This document shows, in pieces, positions 1-10,904 of a stretch of 64,000 nt of DNA. Location of the stretch: NCBI GenBank assembly GCA_032622095.1, contig CP136061.1, forward strand, positions 220,815,148-220,879,147, read 5' to 3'. The notes under the pieces were generated by a model. The model ran no database searches. It saw nothing but the letters and a program-made list of their open reading frames with translations, and was not told the origin of the DNA. Each line of letters opens with the position of its first letter. Within the stretch, counting starts at the first letter, position 1. A program made the position numbers and the translations under genes. The stretch is from Siphonodentalium dalli. Lineage: Eukaryota > Mollusca > Scaphopoda > Gadilida > Siphonodentaliidae.

Positions 1-1202
1 CGCAAGCATCTTTTAGACGCGATCTTAACCCATTTTCCGAGTTTCAAGTCTCGACATCGACGCAATCCTGTCTGCGCGCCCATGTAGGGTGTGATGTCGT
101 GATGTGCGTCGTGACGTCATGTCGTCTTTACCGGTTTCCAAAAATCAATCATTCAATATTGTTCTTTTATGAACGATTTATTACCAAAATAAAACCCGAT
201 AACAAAGAAAATTATATATGTGTACATGTGGATTTAAAATATAATTCGTGCAACAATTTCATGTTAGCGCATGTGCATTCTTTACATTCTGTACTTCCCA
301 TATGACGCAATATATTCGCGAAAGGACATCCGAACAAAGAAACAAAGATCCGGACAGACCGAAAACATTACAAGTTTGCGTCCAGGGCCATGTACTATAG
401 ATTCCTAACAGCCGTGGTTTGAGTTGCAGAGAACGTGTCCAATACTGTGAATACCGGCAATTTAATAGTGTGTGCGATTTACCGTCAATTATACAAGAGC
501 AGACAAAATCCAGTACTATTGACCGCAGGTTGATGTGCGTGAAGTCGAGCACTTGTTAACGATTAAAGGGAAATTACTCTAATGCTATACGGGAATAGAT
601 ATGGTACATTCTGGACTCCTCGACCTATGACCATCATTGATGAACTGAGAAATGATCGCGAACTTATTACCATATGATGTATTTGTGAGTGACAACGAAT
701 AGAAAGAACACAAATTATAGTGACGTAATACCCTGTTCGTAATAATTATATGTTGTCGTTCAGTATGCGAAAGGTGTCTATTGTTAACAGACGCAACGAC
801 AGATGACGTGGAAACCAAAACTAGGTTATGGGTGCACGCACTGCACATGCGGCTAGACAAATCAATGTCGTAATGCAAACTTGTTTAGAGAGTACGCATT
901 GATTGGATGCATGTAATGAGTAAATAAATACCCTTCAGTTCGAAGGTAAACATTCTAAGTATCAATTTGCCGTACAATACCAAATCAATTGACATGCATA
1001 TTGTACGATACTACTATTGCAATTCGCCGTACATCCGGTAATTTCTTTTTTGACAATTGTGATCAATATGAGTCTACTGACATTACTAGTTTGTATGTTC
1101 TTCTGTAGTCTTCCTAATGCATGTGTCTCGCAAGTAATGTTCATGCAGTGTGTTGAGCAGAAACATGGCTTACGAAATAAAGTCACCGTTTCACTTTTCC
1201 AG
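1..1202. other. No recognised gene; probable intron upstream of the receptor exon
   Basis: I see no convincing exon here. The AT-rich sequence ends in a pyrimidine-rich stretch and an AG that reads as the 3' splice site of the receptor exon starting at 1203. Any earlier receptor exons are outside the window or too diverged to recognise by eye. Confidence 0.5.
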
Positions 1203-1732
1203 AGCGATACAACTTAAAGTGCTTCAGGACAAATATACCCCCATCAGAGTTCATAGCGACGGACAGTGTGAATGGAGTCCACCCATGTTCATGCAGACGA
1301 CATGTGCTATTGACGTCACATTCTACCCATTCGACGTTCAATATTGTAGTATAGAGGTCATGGGGTGGTCATATACCTCAACTGAAATGGTTTTAGCCGC
1401 ACCAGATCCTATAGATTTCACATACTTCTCGGAACCTGGCGGCTGGATTATAGTGGATAATGACACCGTCAGCGAGAAAAACTACCGCGCCGGAAAGTCC
1501 TACTCTACGCTCACCTTCTCATTCGCGTTGAGCCGACGGTCATCATTCCACGTCATGACGATGGTGGTCCCCGCCCTCGTGATGTCAGCAATGAATCCTG
1601 CGATCTTCATGGTTCCAGTCGACAGCGGAGAAAAACTGTCATTCGTCGTCACAATATTTCTCGCCTACGCTGTGTTCATGTCCATCGTGACAGAAACCCT
1701 GCCTGAAACGTCAGTTACGCCATCCATTATAG
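1203..1732 (+). CDS. Nicotinic acetylcholine receptor-like subunit, penultimate exon (partial gene)
   Basis: This exon encodes about 176 residues of a Cys-loop ligand-gated ion channel subunit, a pentameric plasma-membrane receptor. Visible features in order: the end of the extracellular ligand-binding domain with a W-x-PP motif; a canonical Cys-loop CAIDVTFYPFDVQYC with 13 residues between the cysteines; a GWSY loop-B tryptophan motif; a loop-C region; TM1 around HVMTMVVPALVMSA; the SGEK linker; and TM2 GEKLSFVVTIFLAYAVF with the 9' leucine. The glutamate before the TM2 lysine is what cation-selective members carry. Loop C lacks the vicinal Cys-Cys pair that defines alpha subunits, so this looks non-alpha. 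The 3' splice site is pyrimidine-rich ending at 1202. The donor GTATAA follows 1732 in phase 1 and joins cleanly to 3651. The N-terminal half and signal peptide are not in the window. Confidence 0.88.
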
Positions 1733-3650
1733 GTATAATGTATATGTTTTAAACATATGGGTCTGTACCTTTATTTTCTCCAATTCTTGAGAGTGGTACA
1801 AGTAATAACATAATTACATGTCATATATTCCCTATTTGGCAATGAAAAAAACGAAGGGACTTGTTAAGAACGCGAAAATAAAACAAAAATAATAATGAAC
1901 GCGCAATCAAGCAGCGCTGATATTGACGTAATTTGTTTCCTTATTCATTTAGGGGGGGGTTGTCGGAAAAAATTTGCATGTAATTTTTTTCCAAATATGT
2001 ATTTTCAGACTCACAACTTCAATTTTCTCTCATTTTATAGAATATGGATTAACCTTATTATCCAAATCATATATACATGAGTAGTACAATCCACCTAAAA
2101 CAATTTTGGATAACCACTGTCTTGGTTTACATGTGATATTGACCCCATTAACCCTCTTAATAATGCCGACTATGTCAGTGTCTACCAGTCGAATGCAGAA
2201 TTCTACCCTGCGATCGCTTATCTGGCAAATTTTTACTGCAGAACTATCCCATGTATTAAACAATTTCTCCTCCAATGGTATCAGAAAACAGTTATATGCT
2301 GGTATCTCACTCATCTCATTTGCATCTTTTTCAAAGTCGAGGTAATGACTAGTTGTCATTTTTTAAAGTGCATACAAAGCGTTGCGATCACCAATATACA
2401 TGTTTGTACATGTCATGACATCACGAGGTACAAATCTGCGTTCTACTGGTAGACAATTACCATTTTAGTCATAATAATCTAAACTAAGTTACCAAGCACC
2501 TTCTCGTGAATTGTATGCTCCGGTGTTTTTTTTTCGGTTTCCGATCAAACCGAGTTGTTGTCCGGCTGGGGTAGATTTGATTTTTCTGGGGGGGACAAAT
2601 GGTCAGTGGTTTTTTCCACCCTGTGTCTGCAGTTTTTTCCGCCCCCCCCCCCTGGATAACGCATGATATAATGTGCCCATTCGGAGAAATAGAAGGTAGA
2701 GGTGGAACAAAGGATCTGGGTTTTAATACCAGTCAGAACCCAGCTCCTTCGTTCTACAATGCCTTATACCACAAGTCGACATTCCTAATCTAGAATGGTC
2801 ATGCCTCGCACAACGAATTCACACGGTGAGAAATATAGTTTGCTTCCACAATAACAAGCATATGCATATGCTTATAAACCCCCACGTTATTAATACAATT
2901 CTCACGTTTTTGTCAAAATCCTCTACAGTATACAGATCTAATGTCAATCGACCAAATGCATTCGTATATGTATTTGAATCAAAGTCTCACAATATTTACG
3001 AAATTAATGTCGCTTTTATTTAGTGTTTTTATTACTGGCAATAGCGCTAGTTCGAACTAACTGTGCTCCGGCCAACTGACACAGCACCGTATCCCTCAAT
3101 AATATACACTCAAACTATATTTATTTTCTTTTTACTTTCCTATAAACTGAACTGAATTTATTTTCTGCATGAAATATGTCAGTAGTTTTGATATTTTCAC
3201 CACTCACTCACGCAGAACTGTAAGTTAGCCCAATTAAATATTATACCTGTGAATTATCGCTCTCAGAAAACACGCCGTTGTTCTATCGGTCGCTTCTAAT
3301 CATCTATATATAGGTCAACAAGTTGTCGGTTCGTGTTATGGTATGTTTTATCTGGGTATGAAACGCATGAACCAATTATATAGCAGTCATCGAAAAAGGA
3401 TTTCGAGTAACACACACGGGCTATGTAAATATTTAAAAATATTTAGTTAGTGAATTTGCGGAAGACAAAATGGGTGTTATATATATATAGTGTCTGCTAA
3501 TCAATCAACGATCATAATTGTCTCTGCGTGATCGCCAGCAGAATTACTGAGTTCATTTTCAATGCAAAAATATTTTTAAATTATTGCTTAAATGTTGGAA
3601 ATGAGTGGCGATCGATATAATTTATTTCTTATATGTTTCATACACTGCAG
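1733..3650 (+). other. Intron of the receptor gene, with homopolymer-rich repeat
   Basis: This phase-1 intron separates TM2/start of TM3 from the rest of the receptor. It runs from GTATAA to a CACTGCAG acceptor. Inside, 2575-2655 carries a G run followed by a C run (GGGGGGG ... CCCCCCCCCC). Similar G/C-run repeats recur near 20100, 26240, 27275 and 29232. No coding potential is evident. Confidence 0.7.
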
Positions 3651-4123
3651 GGACGTATCTCACTATCATCACCGTCATGAGCGGCGCATGCGTGCTAGTG
3701 ACGATCAAACTCCTGGAAATTTATCATCGAAGCAACGAGATCCCCGTCCCGCGATATGTGGTCAAGTTCACGAGGGCATTGAGTACCTGCCCGTGCAGAA
3801 GCAAGAAAAATCGAAGTTCCGTCCATCCGGAAATCAAGGAGAACAACAGTGACAAGGAGGCGGACAGCGAAGACCTGGCGATGAAGCATGATGACCCGGT
3901 GAATGAGAATGATGGTGACGTCACGTGGAGAATGTTCGCCACCACGCTGGACACCTTACTCTTCAGGTTAACCGCACTCATATCGATCCTCGGTGGAATC
4001 CTTCTCTTTGTCGTCCTTGTGACTCCCATGCTCGATTTGCTTATGCCTATGACCAACTCAACCACCACCACTACATCATATAGCACGCCTGTGGAGGAGG
4101 TGAACGTGGACGAATATTATTAA
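3651..4123 (+). CDS. Nicotinic acetylcholine receptor-like subunit, terminal exon
   Basis: The terminal exon adds 156 residues and a TAA stop. With the phase-1 junction from 1732 it restores a glycine and continues TM3 (TYLTIITVMSGACVLVTIKL). A cytoplasmic loop follows with basic and acidic stretches (CPCRSKKNRSS, then an Asp/Glu-rich part). TM4 (RLTALISILGGILLFVVLV) comes near the C-terminus, then a Thr-rich tail ending in DEYY. The TM3-TM4 loop is about 90 residues, which is short for a nicotinic subunit but within the family range. Apart from the missing loop-C cysteines nothing suggests a pseudogene: both exons are open and the splice sites are canonical. The ligand cannot be deduced. Invertebrate genomes, especially molluscan ones, hold many divergent subunits of this type. 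Confidence 0.88.
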
Positions 4124-4141
4124 TGTGGTCGTTGAAGCTGA

Positions 4142-4259
4142 ATGGGGTATATCCTTCATGTAAGAATACACGACACCACGCACCCCTCCATTATCCATAT
4201 GTGTTAGGGTTAGGGTTAGGGTTAGGATTGGTGTATTCTTACACGAAGGACATACCTGA
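4142..4259. repeat. Short foldback repeat enclosing TTAGGG units
   Basis: The arms GGTATATCCTTCATGTAAG (left) and the inverse of CTTACACGAAGGACATACC (right) face each other. Between them lies a GTTAGGGTTAGGG run of nearly four telomere-type units at about 4203-4227. It begins only about 20 bases after the receptor stop codon, so it may be transcribed in the 3' UTR. Confidence 0.7.
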
Positions 4260-5998
4260 TTTTTGAGGGTCAACCCGAACCCTGGATATAAGCTGATTTT
4301 GGTGTCATTCGAACCGCAGAAATCTCAGTAACAACAGATCCAAAATCAGCTTTGGGGTAATTTTGTTATCCAAGAGGGAGTCCAACGTGGTTGTCTATGT
4401 CACATTGGTTCTCGAAATAAGTCATTATACGATATATTGTGGCATCGAAATTACGTCAAGTTATGTGTGAAATTAGAGTACGTGGCGAATAGAGTGATGC
4501 AGGCAGAAAATATTACAATAGCGGTCATGAAATGGCTGTCAAAATGGCCGTAACTCCAAGCCATACCACGAAGAAAGCAACATATTAGATACCCATGCAC
4601 CTAGGTGTGAAAATACCTTTTGGTAATATACAAGTCTTGTTAAATATCTTTAAAGGTACACAGATCATTAAAACAGATCCATCTGAAGGAGTTATCGGCC
4701 ACTGCAACACGAATCAACCCCCATCCCATTGTTTTACGTCTTATATAGTTTTGGGTTTTCTGCTTATCCAACAGCCATCTGACGAGCCAAAAATAATAAT
4801 TTCGGGCATGCGTCACACGAAGTAATGTTTCGCCACTCAGTGCATGGTATTTTCATACGGAGTGATGATTAATTATTGAATGTGACGCAGAATTAACCGT
4901 TGAAGTGCACACCCTTGCGGTATAAATACTAGTTACATTTCAGGAATCTTTAGCACTCTCCGTGATAATAAACCACACACATATGTCACAATGTGTATTA
5001 TACTGTGAAGAAACACTCATACTGGCAGAAATTAATCCGTTTTCGCAATTTTGCAGCTGCCATTTTTGCAGTTTGCAGTCCAATATTGCCAGCGTATGAG
5101 CGTACCCTAACAAATTGTTTTCTTTTTTGCATAAATATTTAGCCGCATACATGTATATAGACAACACGTCCCGGTATAGTATACCATGGACCCACATGGG
5201 CTTGAAACGCGCTCCACTCCCCTGTTTCAAGACCATGTGCGTAGACCACACAGAGAACATATACTACTAATCCACTTCTTTACAAGAATAAATCATTTAA
5301 CCGAATAATTTCGGAAAATAAAACACGAGTAGAAATTAATCCGACAGATTGTTAATCGTTCGGCAAAACTCGTCATTCTCCGTGCCGTATAGCATTGCTT
5401 ATAAGACTCTTAGTTAGCGGTCAAGGGGCAAGGGGTCTAGAATGATCGTCAATCTCCGTATAAGGGAAGCAGAAATTTACGTGTTTTACCACCGCTTTTT
5501 CTATATATATATATATATACATATATCAGTATCTAACGAGTTGACTAATCTGTTTTATACTAGTAAACTGAATCTCATAAATATATGTTATACGTCTGGA
5601 ATATATACAATGTCTTATTCTATTGTTTTGTTTGTATTTAGCAATGTTATAAAGTTTTATGATAATAAAAGTTTTTTAAAAACAATTGTAAAATGTGTCA
5701 TATTTCGGCCTGGTCATAGTAATTCTTTCTCTAAAATGGTTCACCGCGCGCTCTCACACTGCCGAGCGACATTAACAAGATATTTTGTGTATATACTTCT
5801 AATATAATTTATACAATAAACTGTTTATCTACATGTATGAAAAACTGGGAGAGGAAGAATGTGTTTTTAAAGTGATGTGAAACACTCCGATAGGGTGGTC
5901 AAATAGAAATGGAGAATAATAATCTTGCTCAGAGTAGTTATTGTTAGGAATATTAATCCAAATTTACAACACACACAGTGTAATTCTGATATATTAAT
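4260..5998. other. Intergenic, nothing recognised
   Basis: AT-rich sequence with a short TA microsatellite near 5502-5526 (TATATATATATATATACATA). Short open frames occur on both strands but lack domains, splice context or biased composition. Confidence 0.6.
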
Positions 5999-6001
5999 TA
6001 A

Positions 6002-8281
6002 TAGTCCAGTGCATTTATGGTTTTACCCAGAACTAATTGCAACAGAATTTTTTTTTGCTGGAATTTGTACATATACCCTCCAAAAACAACATATTAAAAA
6101 TCAGCAAAAATCGGAAAAAGGGAAATTGGTGAATTTTGTGGGGGAAAAATGGGAAAATTTTGTCAAATCATCAATTTATGGATTTTCATGGATGTATATA
6201 AAACAATCAAATTCACAATCAATACTGTATATTGTGTCGACCACATTTTCCTGAATCCAGAATTGGAAACCATTCCCAGATTCCTTAAGTATTTTTCGAG
6301 TTGTGTGTCTTCAAAAACGCGAGTTTACCTGATTTCGGAGCCTTAATTTTGCAGAATGAGCCAAATGCCGCATTATATGGTTAATTATTTTAAAAACTAG
6401 TGCAAAATTAATAACATTTTCACTGTTTTAGTACTTTCGTCACTAGATAAAACACAAATTATGATTTATATGTGCATCTATGAATAAAGAGAATAAAATA
6501 TTCTCAAACAAAATGTGTGTTCCATTGTATGGACTTAGCCAAATTTGCCTTGACACAGAACTCGTGTGATGAAATGCCATATTTGAGGTCATGTAACTCA
6601 ATAAATTAATATCCATATGCTCTGCTTTTCTCATAACATTTTGAGAATACTAGATTGAACAAATTGTGAAGGACCTTCCAAATACATTGGTGAAGAAAAT
6701 TAAATTATGGTCCTATGAACTCTTAGTCTAGCCTCTTTTCCGAAAAGGCTATTGTGGGGCGTTTTTGTAAATTTTAAAAAGGTTTTTAGGTATATTCAGA
6801 AAGTTTATTGTGTAAAATTATTTTATCTGTCCTCTTAAATAATTTTGTTGTTGAGAAAATAGCATTTCAATGGTTATACCAATGAATGTCACTGGATTTC
6901 ACTCATCATTGTGGAAACTTACTCCAAATTTGAACGGCAGAAAAATGGGGTAGGGGAAAGCATATCAACAAAAACATCAAAATTATGCATCTTGAAGCAT
7001 AAATCTTTATATTAACAGCTTCTGCTTTCATTTTTCTTTCATACATAATATCATATTTCCTTTGTTTATGTTTATTGACAGAGCTATAATATTTTTTTTC
7101 ATAATTTGGCAGTGAAATGTCAAATTGGCATTTTGGGATTGTTTTTCTACAACATAGCCATAAAATTCCAAATCAACGTCCGATAGCGTATTAAGCAGTT
7201 TTATAATGCAACAGGAATGTGCACAAACTGGAAGAAAACAACATTGTGTCTGAAATGACTGTAATTTAGTGATAAGATTGCATTTTGTGATTTGTCCTAC
7301 CCCTATACCAACGTTAAAATTTGGAGTCAGTTTCCTGAAAAATGAAAGAAATCAAGTGACATACGATGGCATAACAAATGTAAGGCTAATTTTTAAACAC
7401 TAAAGTGTTGTGGGGGGGGAAGTTCAAATAATTTTACACATTAAAACACCCATTGTTTTTTTGTGTTTATGGCCCAAAACCTTTTGTAATGGACAAAAAT
7501 GCCTCAAACTGGCATCTTTGGAAACAAGCTAATACTAAGTATCCAAAGGGCCATAAGTTGATTTTCTTAAATAATGTTCTGTTAATACCTTTACAATTTG
7601 TTCAATCCAACATAGTTAAAATGTTATATAAGAAAAGCATGGCATATGGATATTAAATTATTAAGTTACATGACCTCAAATATTGCATTTCATCGCACAA
7701 GTTCAGTGTCAGAGGCAAAATTGGCTAAGTCCATACAATGGAACACACATTTTGTTTGAGAATATAATCTTCTTCTTAATTATAGATGCACATATTAATC
7801 ATTTATTGTGTTTAATCTAGTGAGGAAATTACTACGACACTGAAAAATCCATACAGTTGGCTCTAGTTTTTTAATAATTAACCATAATATAAGGCATTTT
7901 GGCGAAATTGAGGCCCCGAAAATGGGCCGAAATCAGGTAAACTCGAGTTTTTGAAGGCACACAACTCGAAAAATACTTAATGAATCTGGGATTGGTTTTC
8001 AGTACTTGGTTCGGGAAATTAAGGTCGCTACAATACATATGCTATTTGTAGGATTTGTGAATTTGATTGTTTTATATACATCCATAAAAATCCATAAATT
8101 GAGGATTTGACCAAATTTCCCCAAATTTATTTTACGAAATTCACCAATTTCCCTTTTTCCGATTTTTTGCCGATTTTTAGTATGTTGTTTTTAGAGGGTT
8201 TATGTACTTATTCCAGCAAAAAAAAATTCTGTTGCAATTAGTTCCGGGTTTGGCATTTTTTCTCATAAATGCACTGGACTA
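6002..8281. mobile_element. 2.28-kb palindromic foldback element, TAA-flanked
   Basis: The left end TAGTCCAGTGCATTTATG and right end CATAAATGCACTGGACTA are exact inverses. The two arms remain alignable in inverted orientation almost to the centre near 7140: the sequences around 6120-6720 reappear inverted at 8170-7570, and 6800-6960 at 7450-7300, with moderate divergence and small indels. TAA flanks both ends (5999-6001 and 8282-8284), consistent with a 3-bp target duplication as made by PIF/Harbinger-type transposases. No transposase reading frame survives, so it is a non-autonomous element. Its age is suggested by arm divergence. Confidence 0.8.
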
Positions 8282-8284
8282 TAA

Positions 8285-8500
8285 ATGCAATGACACTCGA
8301 TGGCGAAATCATTTGTGTGTGTTTATCGCCGACAGATGTAAATATTTACATGCAATTCAGTTGAGACGATGTTTTCTATGGAATGGTATGGTCGATTTCT
8401 TTGAAATTATAGCGATGTTAGTAGAATGATACATTCCCCAGGTTGGCATAGCCCCTGAGTACTAACTAATCAGTTTCACGCACCGGCACACGTCGATAAT
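8285..8500. repeat. Dispersed repeat, inverted copy near 34010-34235
   Basis: The reverse complement of this stretch matches 34010-34235 along its length, for example the shared words CATTCTACTAACATCGC and ATGATTTCGCCATCGAGTGT. The match stops at the border of the 2.28-kb foldback, so the foldback appears to have inserted into an older repeat. Confidence 0.65.
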
Positions 8501-8678
8501 ATGTCTTTAAGGATGAACACGTTTGAGTTACATGTGATTGTGTTAGGACAGATGACATCAGCGATTCTTAGAACTGGCCCAGTGCGGAAGTAACAACTGG
8601 AGCCAATGAGAGGACAGACGTTAGTGTTTCAGATAGAATATATGATGACACAGTGGAAACTGAGGAACCAATGAGCTC

Positions 8679-8727
8679 GAGACTCTTAATCTCATGGTTG
8701 TGGGTTCAAGCCCCACGTTGGGCGCCA
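8679..8727 (+). pseudogene. tRNA-Lys(CTT)-derived 3' fragment with encoded CCA
   Basis: The sequence GACTCTTAATCTC matches the anticodon arm of animal tRNA-Lys with anticodon CTT. The variable loop, the T-arm GTGGGTTCAAGCCCCAC and the acceptor 3' strand ending GGGCG follow, and then CCA at 8725-8727. The D-arm and 5' acceptor strand are missing, so it cannot be a functional tRNA gene. Animal tRNA genes do not encode CCA; finding it here points to reverse transcription of a mature tRNA, or to a tRNA-headed retroelement. A degenerate LINE reverse-transcriptase fragment lies immediately to the right on the opposite strand. Confidence 0.75.
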
Positions 8728-8759
8728 TATATGACCCGATCTTAATTAGAGGGTGTCCC

Positions 8760-10314
8760 TTTAACCGGAAAGGAATAGTCGTTACTTTGTGATGGTAATA
8801 GAATTGTTTCCAGCTTGTCCTGTATAGATGTTTTATGTATTTTGCAGATTATTGAGCTAACTGTGATACCCCTGTATAGTTCCCCGGGTTTGAGGGATCT
8901 TTGCCTTTCTTTTGGACTGGCACTAGAATGCCGGCTTTTATTCCGCGCTCCGCGTGTATAATGTTTCGCTGTTTCTTGGTATACAGTGGGCGCATGGGCG
9001 TTTTATTTATAGAATGGGGAATTGTTTGACGGATTAAAAGTCGAACTGCGACCCGGAGGCCGAGTCCGGTAAAAGGTGTAGTTGGGAATTTTAATTTCAA
9101 TTTCAATTGTTATTCGGATGCCAAGAAGTGCAAGGCGATTAATTCTATGAGTTGGTCATTCGTGAAAGCAATATATTTTATATTCTATAATTACAACCAT
9201 GGGTGTATAATATATGATCTTGAGCGCGTTACCATTTCTGACTATGGTTTTCTTGTTTCTGTTGGAACAGTGCGTTGCTGGTATATCGCATGTATAATAT
9301 TAGTGAGGTGTGGTGTTATCTCATGCAGGCAGAATCGCAGATGTTCCAGTGGTAAGGCCTTATAATCTGCTGCTTTATTTAGATTAAGCCTTTTTATTAT
9401 TTTACAAGTTTGGTCTTCTGTAATAGGATTTATGTGTTTCGCTGATGTTTTACATATATATTTTGTGTCTTTTCTATGTCATTGGTTACTCGTAGTCGGT
9501 ATTCCTCATCAAAACGTTTAGCTTGATTTGGTTCTGCTAAGTGATCGAAGTGTTTGTGGCATCCTTCTAGCATATAAGGGCCTGTATATTGTATGTTGTC
9601 CATTTCAATATATTCAGTAGGCACTGACTGTGGCTACCTTCTTTTGCTTACTTATCAGTTTATAAAAAAAGTTATTGATCTTTTTTACCTTCGAATATTT
9701 GGTCATATAGTGTTTTTCTTTCCATTGCAGCTTATTGCCTTTGCACTCGCATGAGATGTCGTTTTGCTGCATTTTATTTCTCGATGTTTAGTTTATTCTC
9801 CGGTTCTGGTGGTCTGCCGGCTTGTTTCCATTGATAAAAGGATTGTTTCGCTGTTTTTATTGCGTTTGCTACTCTGTCGTTCAAAATATGGATTCCTTTT
9901 TGCTCTGTTTTTAACTAGATGGTGACACATAGCTTTTGGGCTGTATCAGTAAGAGTCATACTAAGCATATTGATTGTTTCATTTATGTCTTTTATCTCAC
10001 TTGTTTGATTTGAAAGACGGGCGTCGACTATTTGCTGGTATTTTTCTAGGTCACATTTTGCCCATTTTGTTTTTCATATTATTATAATCCTGGGTGATTA
10101 TTGGAGATTCTATAGAATATAATAGTCTTAACTGTGCAGTTTTGATCATATAGGGCTGATTTCGGGTTGAATCAAGGTTGAGTCTTTCTGGGGAATTAGC
10201 GTTTATTTTTACAATAGAAACATTCGGCCATTCCGGTATAGTTGGAAGCGGTCCAACTCCGGTTGTAATATGTGAAGTGACTGAACGGCGGTGTTCCGAA
10301 ACATAAAGTAACAT
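8760..10314 (-). pseudogene. Degenerate LINE reverse-transcriptase remnant
   Basis: On the minus strand several frames together give recognisable non-LTR retrotransposon sequence. In order: a linker-type region; LNLNKAADYKALPLEHLRFC (about 9370-9310), which resembles the K-A-x-D-x-x-x-x-E-H-L motif at the start of the reverse transcriptase domain; then KAGILVPVQKKGKDPSNPGN (about 8945-8880), the conserved I-V-P-x-x-K-K-G motif. Next comes a frameshifted continuation with SSIICKI. The frame is broken by shifts and stops, and the catalytic part after SSIICKI is absent, cut off near 8760. The clade cannot be assigned safely; CR1 or Jockey-like is plausible. Confidence 0.7.
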
Positions 10315-10900
10315 AACACAGTTTTATAAATTCTTATATACAAAGCATGCACAGATGTGAATTAACGACGCGGGATTCGATTAACAGATTCGCATTATAA
10401 AATATCCGATCACCACATTAACAGTTTGACAAATAATTAATTATTAAAAGTAAAGCTTAGAATACGTGCGATGAATGGTAATTAATGCATGAGCGAGAAT
10501 TGACAAGTTGCATATGAAAAGCCAGCTGATTAATACAAAGAAATTGTTGGAATTGCGAGAAAGCCTAATCTACAAAGAAAAGAACCTAACGCGAATACTA
10601 TAGAATACGAACATCTGATACAGTCAAATCAATGTAGATAAACAATGAAATAATTGTCCAAAAATTAGCACTCTGACACAGTGATTATTTCGTGATCAGA
10701 TGTATTTGATAAGTCGTTAATGACTTGGTAGTCATATAATAGCTGTTTGGTGTTTCAATGAAATAGTCTATGGTAGAACTTCCTTTGCCACGGTGATAGT
10801 TATATGTTGGTATGGTGTTGTAGCCTTCGGACGTGAATAGTTTATGCTCTATAAAGGCATACAAGATGATCATCGTTATTTCAATTATAAATACATCAAC
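10315..10900. other. Intergenic, nothing recognised
   Basis: AT-rich sequence between two LINE remnants of opposite orientation. I see no motif, tandem repeat or coding signal. Confidence 0.5.
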
Positions 10901-10904
10901 TGGG

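Noticed and set aside
4203-4227. TTAGGG run as a chromosome end
   Set aside because: Fewer than four units, interstitial, inside a small hairpin and followed by 60 kb of ordinary sequence.
5442-5807. 121-codon frame
   Set aside because: Composition is that of AT-rich noncoding DNA with a TA microsatellite inside the frame; no domain and no splice context.
8679-8727. Functional tRNA-Lys gene
   Set aside because: The D-arm and the 5' acceptor strand are missing, so it cannot fold as a tRNA.
8700-8727. LTR-retrotransposon primer-binding site on the minus strand
   Set aside because: The tRNA match runs through the T-arm to the anticodon arm, much longer than a primer-binding site, and I see no LTR beside it.
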